From positions 1 to 64,000 of the forward strand of contig CANJQJ010000011.1 in assembly GCA_947476425.1 (NCBI GenBank): a stretch of 64,000 bases of DNA. The letters are read 5' to 3'. The notes under the pieces are model-generated. The model had not been told where the DNA came from, did not search any database, and was given only the letters and a program-made list of their open reading frames with translations. Both the position numbers and the translations under genes were made by a program. This DNA comes from Sphingomonadaceae bacterium (GTDB taxonomy: Bacteria; Pseudomonadota; Alphaproteobacteria; Sphingomonadales; Sphingomonadaceae). Positions 50,659 through 59,000 of the stretch are shown here, in pieces (position 1 is the first letter of the stretch; each line of letters begins with the position of its first letter).

Positions 50659-52710
50659 ATGCGGATATTTCGTTTCATTTCCATGACGTTGATGGTGGCC
50701 TGCGCCTTGCTGGCGAATCCGGCCACCGCCCAGATGACGCATATTCGGGCAGCCTTGATCAGCGAAAGTTTAGTGCCGGCATCTGGCAGTACGGTTTCCC
50801 TGGCCCTCGCAATGGTTCCGGACGAGGGCTGGCACGGCTATTGGAAAAATCCCGGCGATGCCGGAATGGAGACGCTGGTCAAATGGACGTTGCCGCGGGG
50901 CGTCACTGCCGGGCCGCTCGTCTATCCTGTGCCAACGCGGCTGATGGTCGCGGGGATCATGAACTATGTCTATGAAGGTCCCTATGCACATCTGGTGACG
51001 CTGGCGATTCCGCCCGGGCTTGCACCGGGAACGAAGCTGCCGATCCGGGCCGATGTCGATTGGCTCGCTTGCACCGATACGATCTGCGTGCCCGAGCGCG
51101 ATCGCCTCGCGCTCGATCTCGTCGTGGGGGACGGCGCGATAAATTCGGTGGATCGAGCGCGTTTCGATGGCTTCCGGCAAGGCTTGCCAAAGCCGGTGGC
51201 GGGCAAGGCGCGGTTCGAAATCAAGGGCGGGATGTTGCGGCTCGGCGTGCCGTTTCCATCGGGCGCCGCGATCGAGGATCCCTGGTTTTTCCCGCACGAC
51301 ATCAATCTCATCGATCATAGCGCGCCGGAGCGGGTGAGCCGCACGGGCGACATGCTGGTCATCGAGACCAAGGCGAAGAGCAATGCAGCGCTGGTCGGCG
51401 GCGTCGTTGGCATCGGCCCGGGGGTCGGGCTTGAGATAGCAGCCGAACCGGGTCCGGTGCCTGCGGCCGGCGAGGCGATAGGTGCCGCTGCGAAACCTGC
51501 CGGGTTCGGCCTCGTGCTCGCTACTTTCGGTGCGGCAGTGCTTGGTGGCCTGCTGCTCAACATCATGCCCTGTGTCTTCCCGATCCTCAGCCTCAAAGCA
51601 TTGAGCCTTGCCAGGGCGAGCGAGACGGCGGCGCAGGCAAGGCGCGACGGGCTGGCCTATGCGGCTGGCGTGATCCTTGTCTGCGTCGGGCTCGGCGTGC
51701 TGCTGTTGGCGCTGAGATCGGGTGGCGCAGCGTTGGGCTGGGCATTCCAGCTGCAGGATCCGCGCGTGATCCTTGTGCTCCTGCTGCTGGTCACCGCGAT
51801 CGGATTCAACATGGCGGGATTGTTCGAACTGCCGATGCTTTCAGGCGGGGACAGCCTCGCGGCGAAAGAGGGCGCGGCTGGCGCATTCTGGACCGGCGCG
51901 CTTGCCGCCTTCATCGCGACGCCCTGTACCGGCCCATTCATGGCCGGCGCGCTTGGCGCGGCGCTGATCCTGCCGCCGGTGGCGTCGATCGCGATATTCG
52001 TCGGGCTTGGCCTTGGCCTGGCACTGCCGTTCCTGGCGCTGGGATTTGTGCCCGCCTTGCGACGGATGCTGCCTCGTCCGGGCGCCTGGATGCAGACGAT
52101 GCGGCACATATTGGCGCTGCCGATGTTCGCGACCGCGCTTGGGCTTGCGTGGATATTGGGACGGCAGGCGGGGGTCGACGCGATGGCGCTGGGATTGGGC
52201 GCGATGCTGCTTGTTGTGGGCGGGCTGTGGTGGATCGGCCAGCGCCAGTCGAAGGGCAAGGCGCATGCCTGGTGGCCGCTATTGCCAGCACTGGTCGCGG
52301 CGGCTGCGATCGTGGCGGCTGTTCCCAACCGGGCCGCGATTGCGGCCCCGGCATCTCGCGCCGGCACCGAAGCGTTCAGCGAAGCGCGGCTTGATGCGTT
52401 GCGGAAGGCCGGCCGGCCAGTGTTCCTCTATTTCACGGCCGATTGGTGCCTGACCTGCAAGGTGAATGAAAAGGCCGCGATCGAGCGGGCCGAGGTGGGC
52501 AGTGCATTCGCGCAGGGCAAGGTCGCGGTGCTGGTCGGCGACTGGACGCGCGGCGATCCGGCGATCGGGCGCTTCCTTTCGGATCATGGGCGCTCGGGCG
52601 TGCCATTCTATCTTTTCTACCCGAAAGCGGGCGGCGATCCGCAAGTGCTACCGCAGATCCTGACGCCGTCGCTGCTGATCGGGCTGGCTACTTCGCCACC
52701 CACGCCCTGA
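50659..52710 (+). CDS. DsbD/ScsB-like thiol:disulfide reductase
   Basis: The 683-residue protein has a signal peptide, a periplasmic N-domain with a C-x4-C pair (WLACTDTICVPE) and WHGYWKNPGDAGM typical of ScsB-like proteins, a DsbD-type eight-helix membrane domain with NIMPCVFPILSLKALSLA and ATPCTGPFMAGAL each bearing a redox Cys, and a C-terminal thioredoxin-like domain with the active CLTC motif in TADWCLTCKVN. It passes electrons from cytoplasmic thioredoxin to the periplasm. Its 3' end overlaps the opposite-strand gene by 23 bases. Confidence 0.9.
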   Translation: MRIFRFISMTLMVACALLANPATAQMTHIRAALISESLVPASGSTVSLALAMVPDEGWHGYWKNPGDAGMETLVKWTLPRGVTAGPLVYPVPTRLMVAGIMNYVYEGPYAHLVTLAIPPGLAPGTKLPIRADVDWLACTDTICVPERDRLALDLVVGDGAINSVDRARFDGFRQGLPKPVAGKARFEIKGGMLRLGVPFPSGAAIEDPWFFPHDINLIDHSAPERVSRTGDMLVIETKAKSNAALVGGVVGIGPGVGLEIAAEPGPVPAAGEAIGAAAKPAGFGLVLATFGAAVLGGLLLNIMPCVFPILSLKALSLARASETAAQARRDGLAYAAGVILVCVGLGVLLLALRSGGAALGWAFQLQDPRVILVLLLLVTAIGFNMAGLFELPMLSGGDSLAAKEGAAGAFWTGALAAFIATPCTGPFMAGALGAALILPPVASIAIFVGLGLGLALPFLALGFVPALRRMLPRPGAWMQTMRHILALPMFATALGLAWILGRQAGVDAMALGLGAMLLVVGGLWWIGQRQSKGKAHAWWPLLPALVAAAAIVAAVPNRAAIAAPASRAGTEAFSEARLDALRKAGRPVFLYFTADWCLTCKVNEKAAIERAEVGSAFAQGKVAVLVGDWTRGDPAIGRFLSDHGRSGVPFYLFYPKAGGDPQVLPQILTPSLLIGLATSPPTP

Positions 52711-53650
52711 CGCCGCCGATCCAGACCTCGGCAGGCTGGCCCTTGGCGTCGAGCATCACGAAATCCGCAGCCATGCCGGGCGTCAGCGTGCCGACGCGAG
52801 TCTCCGCATAGGCGGCATAGGCTGCGTCGCGGGGATCCTGCGGCGTATCTGAGATTGCTAGCGTACCGCTGCGCGCAAGGCGCGCCGGATCGGGCGCGGT
52901 TGTGGCGCCGACCTGGAGGCGCCAGCGTCGATCGGTGCCGTAGCTTGAGGCGACCTCCTCGATCGCGGCGAGCGCATGTTCGGTGGCACCCGCTCCATCG
53001 GGGAGGAGCACGACCTGGAAGCCGTCCATCGTGCCGCGACTGATCAGGTTGCGGGTCCGGGCGTCCTCGAATGGCGGCGAGTCCGGGACCGCGAGGCCAG
53101 CCATCCGCAATCGGCCGTCGTAAAGCCACAAGGTTGGCTGGTTGCCGGCGACGGTGGTCATCGTGTCGAGCCCGGCGGCATAGCTCAATATCCGCACGCG
53201 GAGCCGCCCGGCATCGCCGGCGCGACGATAGACCTCCCAGTCGATGATGCTGGTATCGAGATCGACGACGGTGGTGAACCCTTCCGAGAGCAGGTGCTTC
53301 TGCAGCCCCGCGAAGGCAAGATCGCGTTCATAGGGCTGGAGCGGATGGCTCTGCATCTGGGGCTCGCGGGCGAGCGTGGCGATCGCCGCCTGCATCAGGC
53401 GCTGGCCGGGGGCGATGCGGCCGGGGATGAGAGCGCGCCCTTTCGCATCGAGGCGATAATCGAGCTTCTTCGGCGGCTTGTCGCCCTTGTCGAGCAGCCG
53501 CGTGACGCGGCCGTCGCTGCCGATCAGCAATCCGGTGAAGGTGACTGGCTTGCCCTTGGCGTCGAGCGTCTGCCCGGCGGCATTGTCGATCAGGCCGTCG
53601 GCCAAGGCCGGAGTGGTGAGGAGCGCGAGCGCGAGAAGGAGACGCTTCAC
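52688..53650 (-). CDS. degenerate amidohydrolase-like (YtcJ-type) protein
   Basis: The 320-residue product has a signal peptide (KRLLLALALLTTPALADG) and the frame of a secreted Amidohydro_3 enzyme: LIGSDGRVTRLLDKGD, LDAKGRALIPGRIAPG, then VDLDTSIIDWEVYRRAGDAGRLRVRILSYAAG and a terminal RVGTLTPGMAADFVMLDAKGQ. The GLIDAHGH metal motif is replaced by GRIAPGQ and the later Lys/His/Asp ligands are not found. About 200 central residues of the usual length are absent. GTG 53650 overlaps the upstream stop. Probably a non-catalytic relative. Confidence 0.75.
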   Translation of the reverse strand: MKRLLLALALLTTPALADGLIDNAAGQTLDAKGKPVTFTGLLIGSDGRVTRLLDKGDKPPKKLDYRLDAKGRALIPGRIAPGQRLMQAAIATLAREPQMQSHPLQPYERDLAFAGLQKHLLSEGFTTVVDLDTSIIDWEVYRRAGDAGRLRVRILSYAAGLDTMTTVAGNQPTLWLYDGRLRMAGLAVPDSPPFEDARTRNLISRGTMDGFQVVLLPDGAGATEHALAAIEEVASSYGTDRRWRLQVGATTAPDPARLARSGTLAISDTPQDPRDAAYAAYAETRVGTLTPGMAADFVMLDAKGQPAEVWIGGVRAWVAK

Positions 53651-54516
53651 TTGGGCAGGCGGCGGATCAATGCGGACATGTCGTTCTTGCCGCCGCCCAT
53701 CGCCTGGACGTCGGCGTAGAATTGATCGACCAGCGCTGCTGCGGGGAGTGATGCGCCGTTGCTGCGCGCCTCCTCGATCGCGAGGCCGAGATCCTTGCGC
53801 ATCCAATCGACCTTGAAGCCGCCGAAATCATAATCCTCGGCTGACATCGTCGACCAGCGATTGAGCATCTGCCAGCTCGATGCAGCCCCGCCGGAGATCG
53901 CTTCGAACACCTTCTCGGTATCGAGGCCAGCGGCCTGGGCGAAGCGAAGCGCCTCGGCGACGGCCTGGATGGTGGTGGCGAGCGCGATCTGGTTGACCAT
54001 CTTGGTCTGCTGGCCGGTGCCTGGCCCGCCGACATGGACGATCCGTGACGAATAGGCCTGCATCAGCGGGATCGCGGCGGCGACCGCTTTGTCCGCTCCG
54101 CCGCACATGATGCCGAGGGTACCGTTGCGCGCACCGACCTCGGCGCCGGTGACTGGCGCATCGACGACGAGAATGCCGCGATCCTTGCCTTCCGCAGCGA
54201 GCTGCCTGGCGAGGCGGGCGGAGACAGTCGAGTGATCGACGAAGATCGCGCCCTTGGCCAAAGTGCGGAAGCAGCCGTCGGCGCGCATCGTCACGGCCTC
54301 GAGGTCGCCGTCGGCGGTGACGCAGGTGAAGACCGCCTCGGCGCCTTCAGCCGCAGCGGCGGCGGTGGATGCGATCGAGCCGCCATGAATCGCCACCCAT
54401 GCCTCTGCGCGGGCACGGGTGCGGTTGTAGACGGTGATCTCGTGACCCGCCTTGGCGAGATGCCCAGCGATCGGTGCGCCCATGGCACCGAGGCCGATGA
54501 AGGAGAGCTTTGCCAT
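53647..54516 (-). CDS. NAD(P)-dependent 3-hydroxyisobutyrate dehydrogenase-like protein
   Basis: The 289-residue beta-hydroxyacid dehydrogenase has the Rossmann motif FIGLGAMGAPIAGHLAKAGH at the N-terminus, NRTRARAEAW after beta-2 (Arg suggests NADP), substrate loop DAPVTGAEVGARNGTLGIM, and the catalytic Lys in GPGTGQQTKMVNQ. It could reduce or oxidise hydroxyisobutyrate, tartronate semialdehyde or related acids; no pathway genes are adjacent. Its stop overlaps the start of the degenerate amidohydrolase gene. It is divergent from threonine ammonia-lyase. Confidence 0.9.
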   Translation of the reverse strand: MAKLSFIGLGAMGAPIAGHLAKAGHEITVYNRTRARAEAWVAIHGGSIASTAAAAAEGAEAVFTCVTADGDLEAVTMRADGCFRTLAKGAIFVDHSTVSARLARQLAAEGKDRGILVVDAPVTGAEVGARNGTLGIMCGGADKAVAAAIPLMQAYSSRIVHVGGPGTGQQTKMVNQIALATTIQAVAEALRFAQAAGLDTEKVFEAISGGAASSWQMLNRWSTMSAEDYDFGGFKVDWMRKDLGLAIEEARSNGASLPAAALVDQFYADVQAMGGGKNDMSALIRRLPK

Positions 54517-54572
54517 GGCGACTCAATAAGCGCTGTTTTCTTGATCCGCCAGATGGGATAGGGCGAGCCATC

Positions 54573-55871
54573 ATGACAGCCACCCAGACCCAGCCGCTTG
54601 CCGATGCTTCCCTGCCGATAACGCTTGCCGACGTGCGCATGGCGCATGACCGGATTTCGGGATCGATCGTGCGGACGCCGACGCTGCTGAGCAAGACGCT
54701 GTCGGACATCACCGGCGCCGAGGTCTGGCTGAAGTTCGAGAATCTCCAGTTCACCGCGGCCTACAAGGAGCGCGGGGCGCTCAACAAGCTGTTGCAGCTC
54801 GACGAGGCGGCACGTGCCAAGGGCGTGATCGCGGCCTCGGCCGGCAATCATGCGCAGGGCCTCGCCTATCATGGCCGCCGGCTCGGCATTCCGGTTACGA
54901 TCGTGATGCCGGTGACGACGCCGATCGTGAAGGTGAAGCAGACGCAGGATCATGGCGCGCGCGTCATCCTGATCGGCGAGCGCTTCGAGGATGCATCGGC
55001 GCATGCGCGGATCATGGAGGCCGACGAAGGGCTGACCTACGTCCATCCGTTCGACGATCCCGACGTGATGGCGGGGCAGGGAACGATCGCGATCGAGATG
55101 CTGGAGGATGCGCCCGATCTCGACATGATCGTGGTTCCGGTCGGCGGCGGCGGGCTGATCTCGGGCGTCGCAATCGCGGCGAAGGCGATCAAGCCGGACA
55201 TCCGCATCGTCGGAGTCCAGTCGAAGCTGTATCCGGCGCTCTACAATCTCAAGAACGACCTCCATATCGCGAGCGGCGGCGACACGCTTGCCGAGGGCAT
55301 TGCGGTCAAGAATCCCGGCAAGCTCAGCTCGCGGGTGGTCCTGGCGGCGGTGGACGAGATGCGGATCGTCAACGAAGCGATCATCGAGAGCGCGATCTCA
55401 TTGCTGCTCGACGTCGAGAAGACCGTCGTCGAGGGTGCGGGGGCCGCAGGGCTCGCGACGATGCTACCGACGCGCGACGGAAATTTCCGAACCGAGTTCG
55501 TAGGCAAGAAGGTCGGCGTCATCCTGACCGGCGGCAATATCGATTCGCGATTCCTCGCCAACGTCATCCTGCGCAACCTCGCTCGCTCGGGAAGGATCGG
55601 CCGGATCGCGATCTCGCTGCCCGACAAGGTGGGTGCGCTGCACGAGGTTTCGGGCATTTTCACGCGCCACGGCGCCAACATCATCGAGGTTTCGCACCAG
55701 CGGATCTTCGGCGTGACCTCGGCCAAGGACATGGTGACGGATATCGAATATGAAATTCGCGATCCGTCGTCGCTTGACCAACTCCAGGCGGATTTGATCG
55801 CGGCCGGGTACAGCTTTGAAATGATGGCGGTTTCCGGAGGACGGCGAAGCGTACGCGGCGCGCGCGGCTGA
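54573..55871 (+). CDS. ilvA: threonine ammonia-lyase with ACT domain
   Basis: The 432-residue PLP enzyme converts threonine to 2-oxobutyrate and ammonia. The PLP Lys lies in [12 protein letters not shown], with the cofactor-binding [12 protein letters not shown] and [12 protein letters not shown] loops. A C-terminal ACT domain ([35 protein letters not shown]) suits allosteric control. Length matches the ACT-containing biosynthetic or TdcB-long type. ATG 54573 was chosen; an upstream frame enters the divergent gene. Symbol ilvA is the conventional choice but tdcB type is possible. Confidence 0.9.
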   Translation: MTATQTQPLADASLPITLADVRMAHDRISGSIVRTPTLLSKTLSDITGAEVWLKFENLQFTAAYKERGALNKLLQLDEAARAKGVIAASAGNHAQGLAYHGRRLGIPVTIVMPVTTPIVKVKQTQDHGARVILIGERFEDASAHARIMEADEGLTYVHPFDDPDVMAGQGTIAIEMLEDAPDLDMIVVPVGGGGLISGVAIAAKAIKPDIRIVGVQSKLYPALYNLKNDLHIASGGDTLAEGIAVKNPGKLSSRVVLAAVDEMRIVNEAIIESAISLLLDVEKTVVEGAGAAGLATMLPTRDGNFRTEFVGKKVGVILTGGNIDSRFLANVILRNLARSGRIGRIAISLPDKVGALHEVSGIFTRHGANIIEVSHQRIFGVTSAKDMVTDIEYEIRDPSSLDQLQADLIAAGYSFEMMAVSGGRRSVRGARG

Positions 55872-55977
55872 TCGACGTCGGAGGTTAACGCATTTTGTTA
55901 GTAAACGGACTTTTCATCCGTCTGTGGCAGCGCCATATTGCCTCCCAATGGGGCCAAGGATGAGGGTAGGCCAAGCG

Positions 55978-56778
55978 GTGACCGCACAATTTCGATTTCC
56001 GCGCTTTTTCGTGACGACGCCCTCGCCCTGCCCGTATTTGCCGGGCAAGACCGAGCGGAAGGTCTTCACTGAACTCAACGGCCCGCACGCCGCGGAGTTG
56101 AATGACGCGCTCGGGCGAATCGGATTTCGCCGAAGCCAGAACGTCGCCTATCGCCCAAGCTGTGCGGATTGCAGCGCGTGCATCTCGGTGCGAGTCGTCG
56201 CCGAGGAGTTCACGCCCAACGCAAGCCAGCGCAAGCTTATCAAGCGCCATTCCGATGTCGTGGTCAGCGCGTGCAAGCCATGGACGACGCAGGAGCAGTT
56301 CGCGCTGCTGCGCCGCTATCTCGGCGCGCGCCATCCACGCGGCGGCATGGCGGAAATGGATGAGCTCGATTTCGCCGACATGGTCGAGCAGACTTCGGTC
56401 ACCACCTATGTCATCGAATATCGCGAGCCATCGATCGACGGCCGACCGGGCCGCCTGCTCGGCGCTTGCCTGACCGACCAGCAGGCCGATGGGCTTTCGA
56501 TGGTCTACAGTTTCTTCGAACCCGACGACAAGGCGCGGCCGGGGCTCGGCACTTTCATCATTCTCGACCATATCCTGCGCGCTTCGCGGGCCGGGCTGCC
56601 GTACGTCTATCTTGGCTATTGGGTGAAGGGTTCGCCCAAGATGCAGCACAAGACTCGCTACCAGCCGATCGAAAAGCTGGGGCCTGCAGGTTGGACGCGG
56701 TTCGAGCCGGTCGACCTTGAGCCTGTGAAGGCGGAACTGGTGCCTACCGGCGGAAGCAAGTTTCCGCCGCACGGGTAG
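55978..56778 (+). CDS. bpt: aspartate/glutamate leucyltransferase
   Basis: The 266-residue Bpt enzyme transfers Leu from tRNA to N-terminal Asp or Glu for the N-degron pathway. The N-domain has [24 protein letters not shown] and the metal-type [16 protein letters not shown]; the C-domain shows [23 protein letters not shown] and [25 protein letters not shown] 55978 ([11 protein letters not shown]) matches the family start; longer in-frame starts at 55924, 55948 and 55960 exist. It is upstream of a REP cluster. Confidence 0.92.
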   Translation: MTAQFRFPRFFVTTPSPCPYLPGKTERKVFTELNGPHAAELNDALGRIGFRRSQNVAYRPSCADCSACISVRVVAEEFTPNASQRKLIKRHSDVVVSACKPWTTQEQFALLRRYLGARHPRGGMAEMDELDFADMVEQTSVTTYVIEYREPSIDGRPGRLLGACLTDQQADGLSMVYSFFEPDDKARPGLGTFIILDHILRASRAGLPYVYLGYWVKGSPKMQHKTRYQPIEKLGPAGWTRFEPVDLEPVKAELVPTGGSKFPPHG

Positions 56779-56862
56779 GGCGAGGTCCGCCAGGCAACAT
56801 CTTCATTTCGACATCGCTTCCGTCATCACGGGGGCCCTTCGTCATCCCTGCCCTCCCTTCAT

Positions 56863-56956
56863 CGTCATCCCGGCGGACGCCGGGATCCACGATGCGGTGA
56901 TCGTGCGATCGCGAGACCTGTGGGTCCCATGGATCCCGACTTTCGTCGGGATGACG
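56863..56956. repeat. paired REP-like element, copy A2 (inverted)
   Basis: This is the inverse of copy A1: CGTCATCCCGGC-GGAC-GCCGGGAT first and ATCCCGAC-TTTC-GTCGGGATGACG last with a related core. A degenerate arm (TTCGTCATCCC) occurs upstream at about 56839. It lies in the gap between bpt and the truncated hcp. Confidence 0.85.
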
Positions 56957-56990
56957 AGTGGGGGCGTCGGGAAGACGAAGGTTGGCGTCG

Positions 56991-57028
56991 GCATCCGCCC
57001 AGGATTACGGCATCCGCCCAGGATTACG
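56991..57028. repeat. 19-bp tandem duplication
   Basis: GCATCCGCCCAGGATTACG occurs twice in perfect tandem (56991-57009 and 57010-57028). It lies between REP copy A2 and the 3' end of the truncated hcp gene and may be a scar of the rearrangement that removed the rest of hcp. Confidence 0.8.
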
Positions 57029-57034
57029 GCAGCT

Positions 57035-57841
57035 TCAAGCGGCCCGCGGGAGCGCCTTGAGGATCACCAGCTGGCGGCGGCGTGACTGGCGGGCGAGGTC
57101 GCCCAGGTCATGTCCGCTGACGAGAAGGCACTTGCCGGCCTTCGGGGTCATGCGGACGTGGGTGACTTCGGGGTGGCCGAAGCGGCCGGTGTTGCCCGCG
57201 TCGAGCAGTTCCATCACCTTGAGGTTGACCTCGCCGACCTTGAGCGACTGGCCGACCAGAGAATCGACATCCGTGGGATCAGTGGCGAGGAAGGCTGCGA
57301 TCTCGTGGAAGGCAGCGCTTACCGCATCGGCCTCGGAGCCAAGCACGCGCGCATGCTCGGCATAGGCTGCGCAGCCCTTGAGGCCGTAGAGGATCAGCGC
57401 GCGAAGGCCGTTCACGGTCGGGCCGTCGCGATCAAGGAGCTTCTGGATGCCGGCCTTGGGTGCTGATGCAAGCAGGTCTTCGCGCGTGACACCGGGCTCC
57501 CACACCGCCGGTTGCGGCAGGTTCGACAGATCGGCACCGGCGGCTTCCGCGAGATTTGCAGCCCTGGCGCGGATCTCGAGCGCATCGGCGATCAGGTCGA
57601 GGAATCGGCCTTCGTCGAAATTGACGTTGGTGAGGGTGGTGAACCATGCGTTGGGAACGAATGCATCGACCTCTGCGTCGCGTGCGCCCTTCTGGGCGGC
57701 GCGGTGCGCGAAGGTCGAAACGCCGAGCATGACGCGGAGCAACACGTCCTGAAGGTCGGCGACGTCATCGGTCTTGCCGCAGGACCCGATTTTTACCGAG
57801 CAGCCGCCTTTGTTGCTTTGCTCGCACTGGATACAGAACAT
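57035..57841 (-). pseudogene. hcp: hybrid cluster protein, N-terminal half only
   Basis: The 268-residue product matches the start of hydroxylamine reductase/Hcp, normally about 550 residues: MFCIQCEQSNKGGCSVKIGSCGK carries the first Fe-S Cys set (C3, C6, C14, C21), then DVADLQDVLLRVMLGVSTFAHRA, NVNFDEGRFLDLI and VTHVRMTPKAGKCLLVSGHDLGDL. After the GHDL His, the first hybrid-cluster ligand, the frame continues as unrelated LARQSRRRQLVILKALPRAA and stops. The Cys/Glu/Lys ligands of the second half are absent. Promoter sites look intact. Probably non-functional. Confidence 0.85.
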
Positions 57842-57860
57842 CAGCCTCTCCCGCTGTTTT

Positions 57861-57883
57861 AAGATGTAACTGGGCTGCATCTT
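57861..57883 (-). promoter_or_regulatory. NsrR-type operator of hcp
   Basis: AAGATGTA-N7-TGCATCTT is an 8+7+8 inverted repeat, with 7 of 8 arm positions paired, matching the known NsrR pattern AAGATGYA-N7-TRCATCTT. It lies 20 bases upstream of the hcp ATG, where NsrR usually represses hcp until NO disrupts its Fe-S cluster. Confidence 0.8.
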
Positions 57884-57905
57884 AAGGCGGGAGTGATCAT
57901 TGTAT

Positions 57906-57919
57906 TTGACGTGAATCAA
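57906..57919 (-). promoter_or_regulatory. FNR/FixK-type box of hcp
   Basis: TTGAC-GTGA-ATCAA differs by one base from the consensus TTGAT-N4-ATCAA. If this FNR-class site is centred at about -41.5, the transcription start would fall near 57871, inside the NsrR operator, which is the expected activator-repressor arrangement. Confidence 0.75.
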
Positions 57920-57951
57920 AAAGCGCCGCCCGGGGGGATGGGCGGCGCTTT
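57920..57951 (-). terminator. rho-independent terminator of the DUF2189 gene
   Basis: Arms AAAGCGCCGCCC (57920-57931) and GGGCGGCGCTTT (57940-57951) make a perfect 12-bp stem with an 8-base loop. On the minus strand it is followed by T residues and ends the DUF2189 transcript just before the hcp control region. Confidence 0.8.
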
Positions 57952-57976
57952 CGGACACGATATCGATTGTGCGATA

Positions 57977-58807
57977 TCAGTCGGTCGAAACCTGCTGGCC
58001 AAAGGCACTGGCATAGAGATGCCAGGTCGCATGGCCGAGAACGGGCATGATGAAAGGCAGGCCGATGATCGAGACGAGCCCGATTCCGGCCAGCATTGCA
58101 ACCATGAGCGCCCAGGTGAAATAAAGGCGGGGTTGCCTGCGAACAGCGCGAACGCTGGCGATGACTGCGGTGATGACGTCAATGTCGCGATCGAGCAGCA
58201 TCGGCAGCGCGAACAGGCAGGTCGCGAAGACGGTGGCCGCCATGATGAAGCCGATCACGCTTCCGATCAGCGCGAATTCGATGCCGCCCTGCGTGGTCAG
58301 CACGGTGTGGAGGAGATCGTCGAGGGGGATCGAGCTCATGCCGAAGAACAGCGCATAGAGCAGCAAGGCGAGCTTCATCCAGAGCGTTGCACCGGTGATC
58401 AGCGCAAGCCCGAGGATGCCGATCTGCGATCCGCCGTGGCGATTGAACGCGAACATGATCGCCTTGCGATCGAGGGGCAGGCCGAGCGATCGGCGCCGGC
58501 TGATCTCGTACAACCCAACGGCGAGGAATGGCCCGACGAGCAGGAAGCCTGCGGCCGCCGGAAACAGCAGATAGGGTTGCCCGGTGAGGACCAGCGTAAG
58601 CAGGATGCCGATCCCGGCAAGCACATAGGCCGCGCCGAAGAGCAGGCCGAAGCCTGGCGCGGCACGAAAATCGGCCAGACCGGTGAAAAACGCTGCATCG
58701 AGATCCCGAAATGCGAGATCGAACGCGCGCGGTATTCCATCTTTCGGAACGCTAATCGGGTCCTTCCTGCTGATCGGCAGGGAAGGCCTCAAGATTTCAG
58801 CCCCCAT
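57977..58807 (-). CDS. DUF2189 family membrane protein
   Basis: The 276-residue integral membrane protein matches DUF2189: an N-terminal cytosolic part with RAFDLAFRDLDAAFFTGLADFRAAPGFGLLF, then about six transmembrane helices, the first pair being GAAYVLAGIGILLTLVL and LLFPAAAGFLLVGPFLAVGLYEISRR. ATG 58807 follows GGGAGAG. Function unknown; in sphingomonads and rhizobia the family is found near respiratory and nitrogen-oxide genes. It is divergent from the molybdopterin oxidoreductase gene and has its own terminator. Confidence 0.85.
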   Translation of the reverse strand: MGAEILRPSLPISRKDPISVPKDGIPRAFDLAFRDLDAAFFTGLADFRAAPGFGLLFGAAYVLAGIGILLTLVLTGQPYLLFPAAAGFLLVGPFLAVGLYEISRRRSLGLPLDRKAIMFAFNRHGGSQIGILGLALITGATLWMKLALLLYALFFGMSSIPLDDLLHTVLTTQGGIEFALIGSVIGFIMAATVFATCLFALPMLLDRDIDVITAVIASVRAVRRQPRLYFTWALMVAMLAGIGLVSIIGLPFIMPVLGHATWHLYASAFGQQVSTD

Positions 58808-59000
58808 ATTCACTCTCCCTGGCACATCGCCGCCGCCCGTGATCTTTGCCCGGATCGGCTGGCGTATCATGGCCGAATCGCGGCTATTTGCAATCCCGTT
58901 GCTGCATTGCCGGATGTTCGGACGACCGGCCTTCACAGGGATAGGTGCCACCGGGCCAATAAGCCTGACATATCAGCGGCGAGCGGACGGAGAAGCTTTG

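Noticed and set aside
56991-57028. start of a CRISPR array
   Set aside because: There are only two directly abutting 19-bp units without spacers and no cas genes. It is a tandem duplication.
58683-59000. longer N-terminus of the molybdopterin oxidoreductase
   Set aside because: This stretch overlaps the divergent DUF2189 start and lacks family similarity; the Fe-S motif sits at the normal distance from ATG 59001.
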